A DNA stretch of 64,000 bases from Tretioscincus oriximinensis. Its lineage: Eukaryota > Chordata > Lepidosauria > Squamata > Gymnophthalmidae. The notes under the pieces are model-generated. The model was not told where the DNA came from. It was given only the letters and a program-made list of their open reading frames with translations, and made no database searches. Made by a program: the position numbers and the translations under genes. The stretch is from the NCBI GenBank assembly GCA_022410635.1, contig JAJVDF010000383.1:18762-82761 (forward strand), written 5' to 3'. Below, piece by piece: positions 20,714 to 31,350 of the stretch (its first letter is position 1; each line of letters opens with the position of its first letter).

Positions 20714-21420
20714 GATGATGATATTCATACTGCAGATAACTCACCTTGACTAGGTAGTGTGGGTGAAGCATATTAAGAATTAGGGGTTTCTGTTGTTCCT
20801 CAACAGTATACAAAAAGCACCATCTGCACCCATCTGTGGGTCAGGATAACAGTCTGTCCAGAAAGGGTCTTAGGGCCTAGACTAGAGATATCTGCAGTCC
20901 CTGAAAATTACATTTTTGATAATTCAAACACTTCCAGTTATAACCTGCAGTTTCTAAAGATTATAATTTTTCCATAAATGATATGTATTTGGATATGAAC
21001 AATGAACTTGCCTATGTCTTGTGCAATTAGAAGAAACATTGTTAGGTGGGAATGGTCCTCCCTCCTACTTTTTCTTTACTTTGACAGTGCTTCAGCACTG
21101 GAAGTTTGCTGACATGTCTCAAAACATTCTTTTTTTATACAGCTGCATTGGAAAGGTGTGACAGAGAGCATAGGTAAAATGTTTTTATTGCAAAGCTGTC
21201 ATAAGTCTGTCTGAAGAATCATTGATTGAAAAAGAAGGGAAGTTCACAGCCAGATTTTGTCAATTGCTTCTTGTTACCTCTTTATAAGGTGGCAACTTCT
21301 TTATAAATTCATTTCCAGCAATTTCTAAGGAGCTCTCCCATAGCGACCTTCATGGCTTTCATCCTGCATCCTCAAGGACAACTGGGGGTTGGGGGAGAAG
21401 AGTACTAAGTGTTCTTACAT
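20714..21420. other. Unassigned intergenic DNA
   Basis: Nothing recognised. Confidence 0.5.
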
Positions 21421-21446
21421 AAATACATTTTCTAGAAAAGAAAATN

Positions 21447-21506
21447 ATTCTGGAGTATTTAAGTTTCACATTTTCTAGAAAATGTGAAACTTAAATACTC
21501 CAGAAT
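21447..21506. repeat. Perfect 60-bp palindrome with no spacer
   Basis: ATTCTGGAGTATTTAAG...CACATTTTCT (21447-21476) is followed directly by its exact reverse complement (21477-21506). An N sits at 21446; if it is T the palindrome extends two more pairs. CATTTTCTAGAAAA, which spans the centre, also occurs 42 bp upstream (21427-21440). The right arm runs into a family R terminus (21495-21541, AATAAGACCCAAAGCAGAAA). Confidence 0.95.
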
Positions 21507-21547
21507 AAGACCCAAAGCAGAAAAAGCCCTAGTTAGAAAGCTGGCTA

Positions 21548-21990
21548 CTAAGGATGAATCTAAATAGGGTTAAAAATGCATTTGCAAGTCAAATTTGTGT
21601 TGCATTGGCCTCACCAGGTTGTTATATAAACAGCCAGATTTTGGGATTTAGAGCTGATGGTCTGGAGGTTGGTTGCCTGAGAAAACCAACTGCTGGAGCA
21701 ATATATAGGACTATTATGAAATGATTGTGATGTGTGGACAATTATGGTGAGAAACTGAGGGTGAGAGACAAAAGAATCTGATATTAACAGCAAATTATCT
21801 CTTCGCTTTATAGAGGAAGGACAATTGAACTTCCTCTTGACAGCCAGCAAACAAAATGGCTGCTGCGAGTGTGTGTGTCATGTGCACAAAAAATCTCACT
21901 TGTCATATGAGCTGAAAAGACAAAACTCATAAATTGAAAAACCACGTTACGAGGAAATTCTGGAATAAATGAATGCTGTGTGGATATACC
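21548..21990 (+). mobile_element. Interspersed repeat family Y, copy 1
   Basis: It is collinear with the minus strand of 38120-38568 over about 400 bp: TTTGTGTTGCATTGGCCTCA, GTGATGTGTGGACAATTATG, AGAATCTGATATTAACAGCA, CTTCCTCTTGACAGCCAGCA and AAAATCTCACTTGTCATATG all have close counterparts there. Non-coding. No TIR proven; class unknown. Confidence 0.65.
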
Positions 21991-22175
21991 CTAAGACTGT
22001 ATCCAGGCAGGGTGTGAAATCTGAGTTAAAAATCAAAATCAACTTAAAGATGGTAGCATCTACATATTACTTTATCAAACTTCATTAAATGCCAGAAAAT
22101 GACTTTGGCTGAATCCAGACTGGGGGTAAAATTCTAGTTATGAAGCAGCTCAAAAGTCATTTTTCTAATTATTTT

Positions 22176-22283
22176 TAAATGTCTTATTTTAACTATTCTT
22201 ATAATTTCTCTACTGTAATCCACCTTGAGACCTCTGGGTATAAGGTGGAATATAAATGTTAACAAATAAACAAATAAATAAAT
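22176..22283 (+). mobile_element. L2-like 3' tail
   Basis: CACCTTGAGACCTCTGGGTA, TAAGGTGGAATATAAATG and an (AAAT)n tail. Confidence 0.75.
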
Positions 22284-23414
22284 CCATTGAAAAATTATCC
22301 ACTTTAATTGCTGTCACTGCAATGATGAGAGCACAGCTGCTGGTCTGCCTTGCAGCATAATGGCTGGTATTATAAAAAAAATTGCATGAACACCTTGGGA
22401 AGATGCTGGCTCTCTAGAATGGTGCCTTGCTGGAATACTCGTATGCAAACGGGTTGCATGCATCTTCCATCCTGATGAACCACAGTCTTGAAAGAACCAA
22501 TTTCAGACTCTTTTTTCAGCATTTTAAGGGACAGGCTGTGCTCTCAAACCTGTCTCAATAGGTCCAAGCAGGTGCTTGCTTGAGCAACAATGATTAGTCT
22601 ATGTACACGTGGCCTTCAAGGAATTTGTGCTTCATGGTTTTGATGGAGCCAGTTCAGCAAAATAAATTGTGTGTGTATGCTAGAAATGAGGATGTTAGAC
22701 TCATCTTTACTTTCTACATTCAATTTNGCCAACTCAAGGAACTATAGTAGTTATTTTGCCAACAACCGACCTGGGGGCGATTCAGGGATTGGTCACTCTA
22801 ATTGGGAGTAATGAGACATACATCCTCAGGACTTCTTGTTCCGTTGAAGGCATGTGACACTCCACTGGCTTCTTTCCCAGGAGTGCTTTCCCAGCCTCCT
22901 GCCTCAACTTAAGCATTATGCTACTACAGCAGACAGAATAACTGCAGAATCACCAGAACATAGTTTTCACTTGTTGTGGTCTGCTTGATTGCCTCATGTA
23001 AAGTCTGCACAGTTTGAAGTTCTTAAAGCCAAATGGAGGAGCTGGTAGCTGAATAAGGAATGAACAGATTTGTTTCTGACTCACACATCTGGCGCTTCCC
23101 ACTTTATTTTTGAGGCTTGTTCTTTCCTGTTTCTGGATCATCTTGTGATCTAAAAGGAGTGGGTGTGTGTGAGATAAAAGGCTACTTTTTTNAAAAAAAT
23201 GTTCTGTATACATTTCATTCCGTCAGCCTTTTACGTGCATGAATTTTATGTAAACTGAGACACACATTACAGAAAGTCAATAATTACAGAAAAAAAAAGA
23301 ATAATTGCATCCCAATCTGCATATTGCTTTAGGAAATACTCAGCAGCTCAGATCATTTAGTATAGATGCAATACATGAACATTCATACCAGTGTACACCT
23401 CAAGGCATTAATGT
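22284..23414. other. Unassigned intergenic DNA
   Basis: Nothing recognised. The ORF at 22950-23213 (minus) has no nameable domain. Confidence 0.45.
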
Positions 23415-24175
23415 CATAAGAACATAATAACCTGAGAGGAGCCCTGCTGAATGGGGCCGGAGCCCATCTAGTCCAGCAATCTGTCTCACACAATTCACCT
23501 CCTCCAGTTGCACCTGGGCAGTCTAAAACAGAAGAGGGCAAAATCTTCACCTATTCCTGACTCTTTGCAAATGGTATTTCAGGAATCCTGCCTGTTGCTC
23601 CATCCTGGAGGAAGTATCAAAAGGTCCATCCTAGTAGCTATTTATACCCTTGGTATCCATAAATGTGTCTAATCCTGTCTTGAAGCTATCCAGGCTGCTA
23701 GCTACCACCACCTCTTCTGGAAGTAAATTCCATAGGTTGATGATTCTCTGAATGAAAAAATACTTTCCTTTGTCTGTTCTCATTCTCCTGTCCATCAGTA
23801 TCAAGGAATGATCCCTAGTCGTAGTGTTGTGTGATAGAGAAAATATTTTTGTCTATTCANCTTATCCATTCCATGCATTGCATTATACACTTCAATCAGG
23901 TCACCTCTCAACTCTGTCTTTTGAGGCTGAAGAGGCCCAGACAATGCAGTCTGATTTCATAAGGGAAGTGCTTCAGCCCCTTGGTCATTCTTGTTGACTT
24001 TTTTCTGCACCTTCTCTAGTTCCACAGTTTCATTTTTGAGATGTGATTATCCCTAACACTGAATTTGCTCTTTTTGCTGCAGCTGCACACTGAGTTGACA
24101 CCTTCATTGAGCTGCCCACCAATACCCAAAGGTCCTTTTCCTGCTCTGTCACAGTCCTCAAAAGTCTGCTAATTT
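23415..24175 (-). mobile_element. CR1 LINE 3' end, antisense (about 760 bp)
   Basis: The longest CR1 here. It starts with the reversed CR1 3' terminus (CATAAGAACATAATAACCTG, CCCATCTAGTCCAGCAATCT), then TTCTGGAAGTAAATTCCATA (antisense of the WNxLP box), TTTCCTTTGTCTGTTCTCAT, CACCTCTCAACTCTGTCTTT, and ends near GTCCTTTTCCTGCTCTGTCA. This covers the last third of the RT domain and the 3' UTR. The frame is broken by stops and indels. Confidence 0.9.
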
Positions 24176-24604
24176 GAAGGAGAAAACAGGAAGGCATATG
24201 ATTTAAATATGAAAACTAGGACATTGATTTGTACTTGGCTTTATTTGGTCCCAGGAAGTGACCCAAGGGGTCTGCTGACCATATGCCATATGCTTTAGAC
24301 TGCTTTCCACACAGGATAAAACCAAGTGCAAATCATGCCTAGGTTACCAATCTTAATTTACCTTTTTGGCTGCATCTGTTGACCTCCTCCAATCTGCAAT
24401 TTCTATAGAAAGAAATATTTCATTGTTTTAGTCACAGGAAGTGCTTCACATCTTCGAATATCCTCTTTTCTACTTTGTTTCCTTATGCACATCATTCACG
24501 TTCATGTGAGATTTAGTTTTCTGATGTAGTTTAGTCTAAGAATGGGTGGAATCCTGATTCGAAATGGAAGTATCTTTTTGATTTCCTGAAATGACATTTT
24601 ATTG
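24176..24604. other. Unassigned intergenic DNA
   Basis: Nothing recognised. Confidence 0.5.
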
Positions 24605-25252
24605 ATTTATTTTTTTATTTATTTACATTTTTATACCGCCCTATACCAGTAGGTCTCAGGGCAGTTAACAATAAAACCATCATATTACTTTAACAAACTT
24701 CATTATAAACAGCCTTTTCTAAAAATGGGGAGGAGACAGTAGTTTTCTAGCCAGACCAAAGAGGTGCGTCTTTAAGCATTTTCTGAAAGTGCACAGAGAT
24801 GGTGATTGATGCACCTCAAGGGGGAGACTACTCCATAGTCTGGGGGCTGCCACAGAGAAAGCTCTATTCCGGGTTCCCACCCTCTCTGCCACTTAGGGTG
24901 GTGGTACAGTCAGGAGGGCCTCCCCTGCAGATCTTAGGGCATGAGCAAGCTCATATGGGAGAAGGCGTTCCTTTAGATATTTGGGGCCCAAGTTATGTAA
25001 GACTTTAAAGGTTAGAGTTAATACCTTGAATTGGGCTCTGTAACAAATTGGCAGCCAGTACAGTTCTTTCAGGACCGGCATGATGTGTTTCTGGCCAGCT
25101 GTTCCGGTCAGCAGTCTAGCGGCACCAGCTGCAGCTTCCGAACTGTGTTCAAGGGCAGCCCCATATAGCGTGCGTTACAATAGTCCAACCTGGAAGTTAC
25201 CAGAGCGTGGATCACTGTGACCAGATCATCCCTGACCAGAAGTGGCCTTTTG
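24605..25252 (-). mobile_element. L2-like LINE 3' half, antisense, sister of 13611 copy
   Basis: Minus-strand frames read LKELYWLPICYRAQFKVLTL, LGPKYLKERLLPYELAHALR and AGEALLTVPPP, nearly identical to the 13611 copy, and the arginine after ICY is intact where the other copy has a stop. The 3' stem TATACCGCCCTATACCAGTA is also close. High similarity of the two copies points to the youngest L2 activity visible here. Confidence 0.9.
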
Positions 25253-25720
25253 TTCACAGAAGGCTAAACCACAGCTGGGGAGATTAAAAAGGCATCTTCT
25301 TCCCATCCCAGCATCACTGCCTTTGCAATTATGATACATGGATTTTTGTTAGTGGCATCTATGTACTTTTAATAGAAATATAAACCCATGGATTTGTGAG
25401 AGATCATTTAGCTCGTGAACTTCAATTTTCTTTTCTTTGCAAAAATAAATAAATTAAAATGTAAACAACAAATACTACCCACTTATTCTGACTGAACATA
25501 TCTGNTAAGAGGGAGACCCTTTCAGTTAGATTTCTGATTCAGACAAGGGATGTGACTCTAAAGTTAAACTTCCATTACTATAATTAGGTTTTCCCTGCTA
25601 GTCATGAGGAATCTGTCCTGCTGCAATCTATCACCACCATTTTAGCCATATAAACTTCTGGATGAAGAAGGTGATCATTTACCTCCTAAACATTCTCTTT
25701 TTCTTGGCTAGACAGACAAT
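25253..25720. other. Unassigned intergenic DNA
   Basis: Nothing recognised. Confidence 0.5.
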
Positions 25721-26141
25721 TCTCCTTGGCTGGAGGCTGGGTTTCTCCCTGCTCTCAGGCAAGCACGGCAGCTCCAGCGGAGCAAAAACGCCTGNGTTTG
25801 TGACAGGAGAACAGAGCTGCCCTCCTGTCACAAACCCAGGCGTTTCTCCTCTGCTAGAGGCGAGTTGGCTTTGCCTGAGAGCAGGGTGAAACCCCGCCTC
25901 CAGCCAAGGAGCAGCTATGGCGCGCTGCGAGGGTCATCCCAGGACCCCGGAAAGCATTGCGCACGCTGCTGCCATCAGCTCTGACAGCTGCTTTTCCTTT
26001 AAAATCCCGCCTTTGTACATTCCCTGATGCAGCATCGGGGAATGTAAAAAGCTGGGATTTTAGCTTAAAACCTGGAGGGGCCTATATTTTAGTCCCCCAA
26101 ACCGGGATTGTCCCGGTTTACCGGGACGTATGGCAATCCTA
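25721..26141 (-). mobile_element. hAT-type MITE, family A, truncated, with long internal foldback
   Basis: The right edge in reverse reads TAGGATTGCCATACGTCCCG, the family A terminus, followed by the GTAAACCGGGACAATCCCGG block. Nested inverted repeats lie inside: outer arms 25722-25762 and 25871-25911, inner arms about 25786-25808 and 25823-25845. The same foldback exists in the 46215 copy, so it belongs to the element. The opposite TIR is missing. The neighbouring CR1 fragment starts at the intact end. Confidence 0.75.
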
Positions 26142-26250
26142 GGCCAGAGCCCATCTAGTCCAGCATTCTGTCTCACTCAGAGGTCCACCAGATGCACCCG
26201 GGCAGTCTGAACAAAGGAAAGCAAAATATGCACTTCCTGAGTCTATTCTC
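26142..26250 (-). mobile_element. CR1 3' fragment, antisense
   Basis: GGCCAGAGCCCATCTAGTCC, AGCATTCTGTCTCACTCAGA, ACCAGATGCACCCGGGCAGT: the antisense CR1 3' UTR, starting abruptly at the hAT MITE edge. Confidence 0.75.
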
Positions 26251-27713
26251 TGGTCACTTCTGAATCTTTATATTAATCCTTCTTAAGATGCCCTGGTCAT
26301 ACACAAAGATATTTTATAGAACATTAGAAACTAACAAGAAAAAAAAATGGCAGCCCGTATCTAAGAGTAAGCGGTCCTAAGAATGAATCCAATCCAGTTT
26401 CTTTCTGGTTTAATCCATCCTATTCTTCAAGACTCAAAGACAGGCGGTGTGATCAAACCTCAAGTCCACTTCTCTAAATGTTACGTTGTTTCATTATTCT
26501 ATTGCATTCAAAGAAGTCTTTTACGCACTTTCCATGATACATCTGTATTAATAAATTCAGACTTTCCAGATTATCTGTAGCAGTGGACATGCATGTTAAG
26601 TAGGTTGGTAGCATTTTTCCAGTGTTTTTAACGTTAACTATGTTTTCCCTTATGTTTGACATCTTTTAAGGACTCTGGAACAAACCAGAGTCCTGTTAAT
26701 GATCTATGGAAGCTCATTTACAAGCCTTTCCTTGTTAGTCTTTAAGGTGCTTTGAGATCCCTTGTTAGAGAATTTAATTCAAAGTAACACAGCTACGTCT
26801 TTGAATCCTCATCATACTGCCCTTTTTTTAAAATAAGATGTTAGTCCTATTCCTGGAAAGAATGAAGCCTTACTTAAAAGTGGTGCCTGCCAATGCTCAG
26901 TAAATGGACTACTTAGGCTGTATCTAGCCATTGTTTACTTAATCTGCTTTTTGGATAGTATGAAAGTACTTTATTCTAGAATATCCCAAATCCATTTTGG
27001 AATATGCAAATATAGTGGAATAAGTATGCAATGCCTGGATAAAACCTTAGTTTTATATGTTGGAACCTCTGTTGATCCAGTAATGGATTTGCTTTTNTTG
27101 CTATTGTAGTTACTGCATCTTTATGATGTAAAATGTTGCACTCTGCTAGCCTGCACATTTCTTCTCTTCCCTATTTTTGTGTTTGGCAGTTTCAATATGA
27201 AGAAGCAGGGAACAAGACGTCTATTATTTGTTACCTATTTGCAAGAGGCTCAGCTGTTTTTGCCCATGTCTAGATTTACAGGTTTATGGATCAGTCTGAC
27301 ATTGTGTTTCCTAGTGTAATCCAACATTCACCCTGGTCATACAATGATTTCAATCATGAAGAATTAATGGAGGGGAAAATCAGAATGTATTGATTACTTG
27401 TTATGTCTCAGGAAAGAAACATTTCTCTCTGTAGTTCCTTTTTTTAAAAAAGGGGAAAAATGGAAAAGATATGAAATTAAAACTTGGTAGACTATCATGC
27501 AGATGTTTACAAATTTAGAATCTCTATATTCGTCCTGTCTTTATTCTGATACTATGTAGTGTAGCTGGATCTTATATGATTCTGTGAAGGGAGCAGATTG
27601 AGGAGAATGGATCCAAAGAATGGGGTATATAGGGTGAATAAGAAGATCCCCTTCTGTTTTGAAATAGCAAGGTGGCAAGATTGAATTCTCTGACATGGTG
27701 ATGGTGTTACTAT
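26251..27713. other. Unassigned intergenic DNA
   Basis: Nothing recognised. Small inverted duplication near 26672-26693 (GACTCTGG...CCAGAGTC). Confidence 0.45.
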
Positions 27714-27866
27714 CTGAGGCTCTGTCCCCACTGAGCCTTATTCTGGGTTATATCTCGGCACAGAGCTTGGTCATCCACATGCCATAGCCTACACTAGCAT
27801 GTAAATGGCACATTTCTATTCTGAGATATAGCCAAGAAGAAGGCTCAGTGGGGACGGGGCCTGAGG
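27714..27866. mobile_element. Foldback MITE, family R (about 150 bp)
   Basis: The left arm has GTCCCCACTGAGCC, TTATTCTGGGTTATATCTC; the right arm read in reverse has GTCCCCACTGAGCCTTCTTC, TTGGCTATATCTCAG. Arms of about 40 bp surround a 65-bp loop. It shares terminal text with 2105, 16093 and 62651. Confidence 0.7.
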
Positions 27867-28020
27867 GTACAATTTGGAAGCTGTATGGGTCACTGGTGGT
27901 AATATGAATGCCATACAGCCCTTCATACACCAAATTTACTGTTTCAGCACTTTCATAACTTTGTAGAGAAACATTTTCGAATAGGGAAACAAACAGAAAA
28001 AGTAGTATAACTAAATTAAC

Positions 28021-28370
28021 ATAATGGCCCTATGATCCTTTATGCGCTAAATATGGGTTAATAAATTCACATTTGCTTGATTTGGATTAGCTGCAGCAGC
28101 ATACGCCTAGATTAAGGAGGTTGGGCAGCATTAGAATTGAGGCAACATGTGCTACAATGCAAATTCCACCCAAGCACATGCTCATTTAGATCATGTCTAT
28201 TCATGGGTACAGCATTGGTTAATCCAGAATGAATAACACTAGTATGGATGTAGTACTGATTAATGTGGTTTACTGATATTTGGGATTAGAGAGCTCTTAG
28301 TATGGATTTGATATAGATTAGAAGTAGTTTCATACAGATATGTGAATTATTGTACTCCTTGAACCACATT
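28021..28370. mobile_element. Possible decayed MITE, family V
   Basis: GGCCCTATGATCCTTTATGC, ATGGGTTAATAAATTCACA and several GGTTAATCC/GGATTA motifs resemble the family at 12283 and 40708, but the alignment is patchy. Confidence 0.3.
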
Positions 28371-29935
28371 ATTACATGTAAATGCATGAAAGTGTTATGT
28401 CTAGAAACTCACATTTAATTACCAGGGTTTGTAGGATGGATACCTCAATCAAACAGGAACACTTGACTTTCTCCAAGCAATTATACAGAGAACCAAGTCA
28501 TAAGGACCTGTTATGGTAGAACCTTACACACTGACACTAGTCTGGAGACACTCTCCCAAAGACGTTAGACTGCTGCAGAATACAAGTGTCATGGCAGGAT
28601 GTACCTTCTATCAAGCTTGCCACTCCAGAAATGATGCCATCACTTTTGTTTGCTAGATGCACATATGTCTCTTCTCCAAAATGGCACTCAATGATGCAAT
28701 GAACAAGAAGGCTTTCACAGGTGCCTCTTCCTTCTTCTCCTCTTATCATGGTCCAGACTGGAGATACTCCTATGGAATATAGTATATCATTCTGATATAC
28801 AATATCAGAATGAGGACAAGGGAACACACTGCATACATCTGCGTAATTAAATTTAGAATGCATTCTTATAATTTAAGCAGAAGAATGCTTTATCACAGCA
28901 GGAATAACTGTGATCTATTCATCTGCCGTACTCTTGCAGACTGTTGATGTGCCATTTTAATATCTCTATTTTCCCTTCTTATGCTAAAAGTGGACAAGAA
29001 CCTCAAAAGGAGGTTGCTTTCCAGCAATGTCTTTTGGCAGGCATGCTTAGCAGATGAATGTTCTCTGTAAGTAAGATGCCTGGTAATGTGTGGACCTTGT
29101 TTGCTGGCACTGTATGTAGGGCAGTATTATTAGTGCTCCTTTAATAGCAAATATGGAGCTGCCATTATTAAAATGTTAACAAATAAGGAAAAAGAGGAAA
29201 TTAGTGACTTGAGACAAGGAGGAACTAGGCAACGAAGATGCATTTTTACTGGATTGTTCACAAATTCACAGACACACAGAGAGAAATAAACCATCCTTAA
29301 TGCCCACTCAATAAATTATCAGTACTGAAAATTACCCAGTAATTTTCTTACAAGTTCACATACATACATGTGAGAAAAAACAGAGTGCTAGGATTATCCA
29401 AACACTGAAAGTCATAAAATTAGAACCTTTTAATGAGTGATCTATGAGATCTGAAAAACCCTTGAAGATGAAAATAAAATGTAGATGTGATAACGATCTA
29501 GGACTCGGTGTCTTTTAGGATAACATATCAATAGTGCTACATACAGAAGTGATTGTGATGTGGATTTGTTTGTTTGGATTGACTGATTTTTTTAATTGCC
29601 ATCTTACTTCTGTAGTAAGATCGAAGAATCATCCATGATGTGTAAATGCTGTGGGCTTTTGAAGAGAATGAAATTTAGCTGCACTACTACAACCAACTTC
29701 CAAATTAGTTTGCAGGTGAGGTTGCAAAANCATCGACAAATCAGAACTTAAGAATACAATGAAAGCAACAAAGCAGAGGATAGAAGTAGTTGGTACAACA
29801 AGGCTGGAATAGATAACATATTTTGCCTTAGGGCTGAAGTTATGATTTGCAATTGCTTCAAACTTCACAGATCTCTTCTTGGTCATTAAAGGGAATGAAT
29901 GCAGTAATTTGGACAGCTTCAAAAGCCCAGCTCCA
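28371..29935. other. Unassigned intergenic DNA with a 108-codon minus-strand ORF
   Basis: The frame 28537-28863 (minus) has mixed composition (SLLVHCIIECHFGEETYVHL) and no domain I recognise. A perfect 11-bp inverted repeat CATTCTGATAT/ATATCAGAATG with a 3-bp loop lies at 28788-28812. The rest shows nothing. Confidence 0.35.
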
Positions 29936-30003
29936 TATTTATTTATTTACTTACATTTTTATATTATCCTATACCCAAAAGGCTCAGGTCAGTCAACAGA
30001 GTA
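29936..30003 (-). mobile_element. L2-like 3' tail, antisense
   Basis: ATTTATTTATTTACTTACAT, ATTATCCTATACCCAAAAGG and CTCAGGTCAGTCAACAGA. Confidence 0.65.
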
Positions 30004-30137
30004 ATAACTTCTTATCATATCTGGTGTTCTGTGTTATTATTAATGGAAATATCCATTGCACAAGTGCAGTGGGAAAACGTAGCTGAAAACACTCACTATA
30101 TACAGTCACTGCACTTGTGTAGATTCAGATTTCATCA

Positions 30138-30361
30138 AGGGTATAAATGGGTACTAGGATAGATGTGTGGATGCTGCCTCTAGGATGGACCTACAGGCAG
30201 TATTCGTGAAGTATCATTTGCAGGGAGTCATGAACAGGTGCATATTTTGCTTCCTTCTGTTCAGGCTGCCCAGGTGCATCTGGTGGGCCTCTGTGTGAGA
30301 CAGAATGCTGGTCTAGATGGGCTCTGGCCCGATCTAGTATGGCTCTTCTTATGTTCTTATG
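30138..30361 (+). mobile_element. CR1 3' end
   Basis: AAGGGTATAAATGGGTACTA, TTTGCAGGGAGTCATGAACA, GCCCAGGTGCATCTGGTGGG, CAGAATGCTGGTCTAGATGG and a terminal CTTCTTATGTTCTTATG, the characteristic CR1 3' octamer-like repeat. Confidence 0.9.
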
Positions 30362-31282
30362 TAGATATTTTGACCATTAGAAGCATTACAGAAGAAAGTG
30401 TCAGAATAGTAAGAGGTTCAGATTTCACCCAGGATTTCATGCTACTGTCTGGCAAAAATAGTAACAAACAACTGTGGGTTTAAACACAGAATTCTGAATT
30501 TTCCTCTTGTCATCTGGGTGCAACCTCTGACAAAGTATTTGACAGAGAAAAATTACCTTTTCTGTAAAGCTCACCAATGTCTTTGGCTGCAACCAGATGT
30601 CACTTAGCTATTTCATTATATTTGGGTATCCCAGAATAAAGTTGTAAGGTTTAATTACTAGGGTAGAAACACTTTCCCTTAGCAATCCTTGGTAACATGG
30701 CTGAAACATGAATCCAAAATAAACTCCAGAACTATAAAAAGGGTTGTTTAATTGAAAAGCAGAAGCATAGTCTAGAAAAAGCATAATTAATAACTGTTCA
30801 ATCACTTGAAGGGCTGCTTGCCAGTTGCAAAGATACAAATAAAATAGAAAATCATTCATGGCTTCAAAGCATAGCTAAAGAGCTACTTGTTTCAAAGTTC
30901 TGGATAGCAAAACATTGTAAAAGCATTTCAAAAGCATATCAAAAACAAATCAATTGACCATCTTTAACTTCTCCCTGCTTCATCATCAGGTATTACCAAT
31001 CTACCAATAATACAATGTTCTCTTTAGATGATCTTATGAAGAGTAAACTACCCGTCCCAAATTGAAAATACCTCATTATTTTTGTATCTCCAACCTTAGA
31101 CTTGCAGCTGAAATTAATACAACCCCCTTTGATGTAAATTTGAAGCTAACCTTCCTATTTCTTCCCATAACAGCAAGAAATAAAGCTGCATTTTCCCTTT
31201 TAACAAAGATTGAAACAAAGATGGCTCTGATCAGGCTAACAAACATTTACATTCACATAAACCTTGGAAAGGTGTTGCCTGG
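30362..31282. other. Unassigned intergenic DNA
   Basis: Nothing recognised. Confidence 0.5.
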
Positions 31283-31350
31283 ATTGCTTTATCCAGACCT
31301 TCTGGTATAGGGTGGGATACAAGTACAAATGAATGAATGAATGAATGAAT
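31283..31350 (+). mobile_element. L2 or SINE 3' tail
   Basis: CCAGACCTTCTGGTATAGGG, TGGGATACAAGTACAAATG and an (AATG)n tail. Only the shared L2-like tail remains, so L2 and SINE S1 cannot be told apart. Confidence 0.6.
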
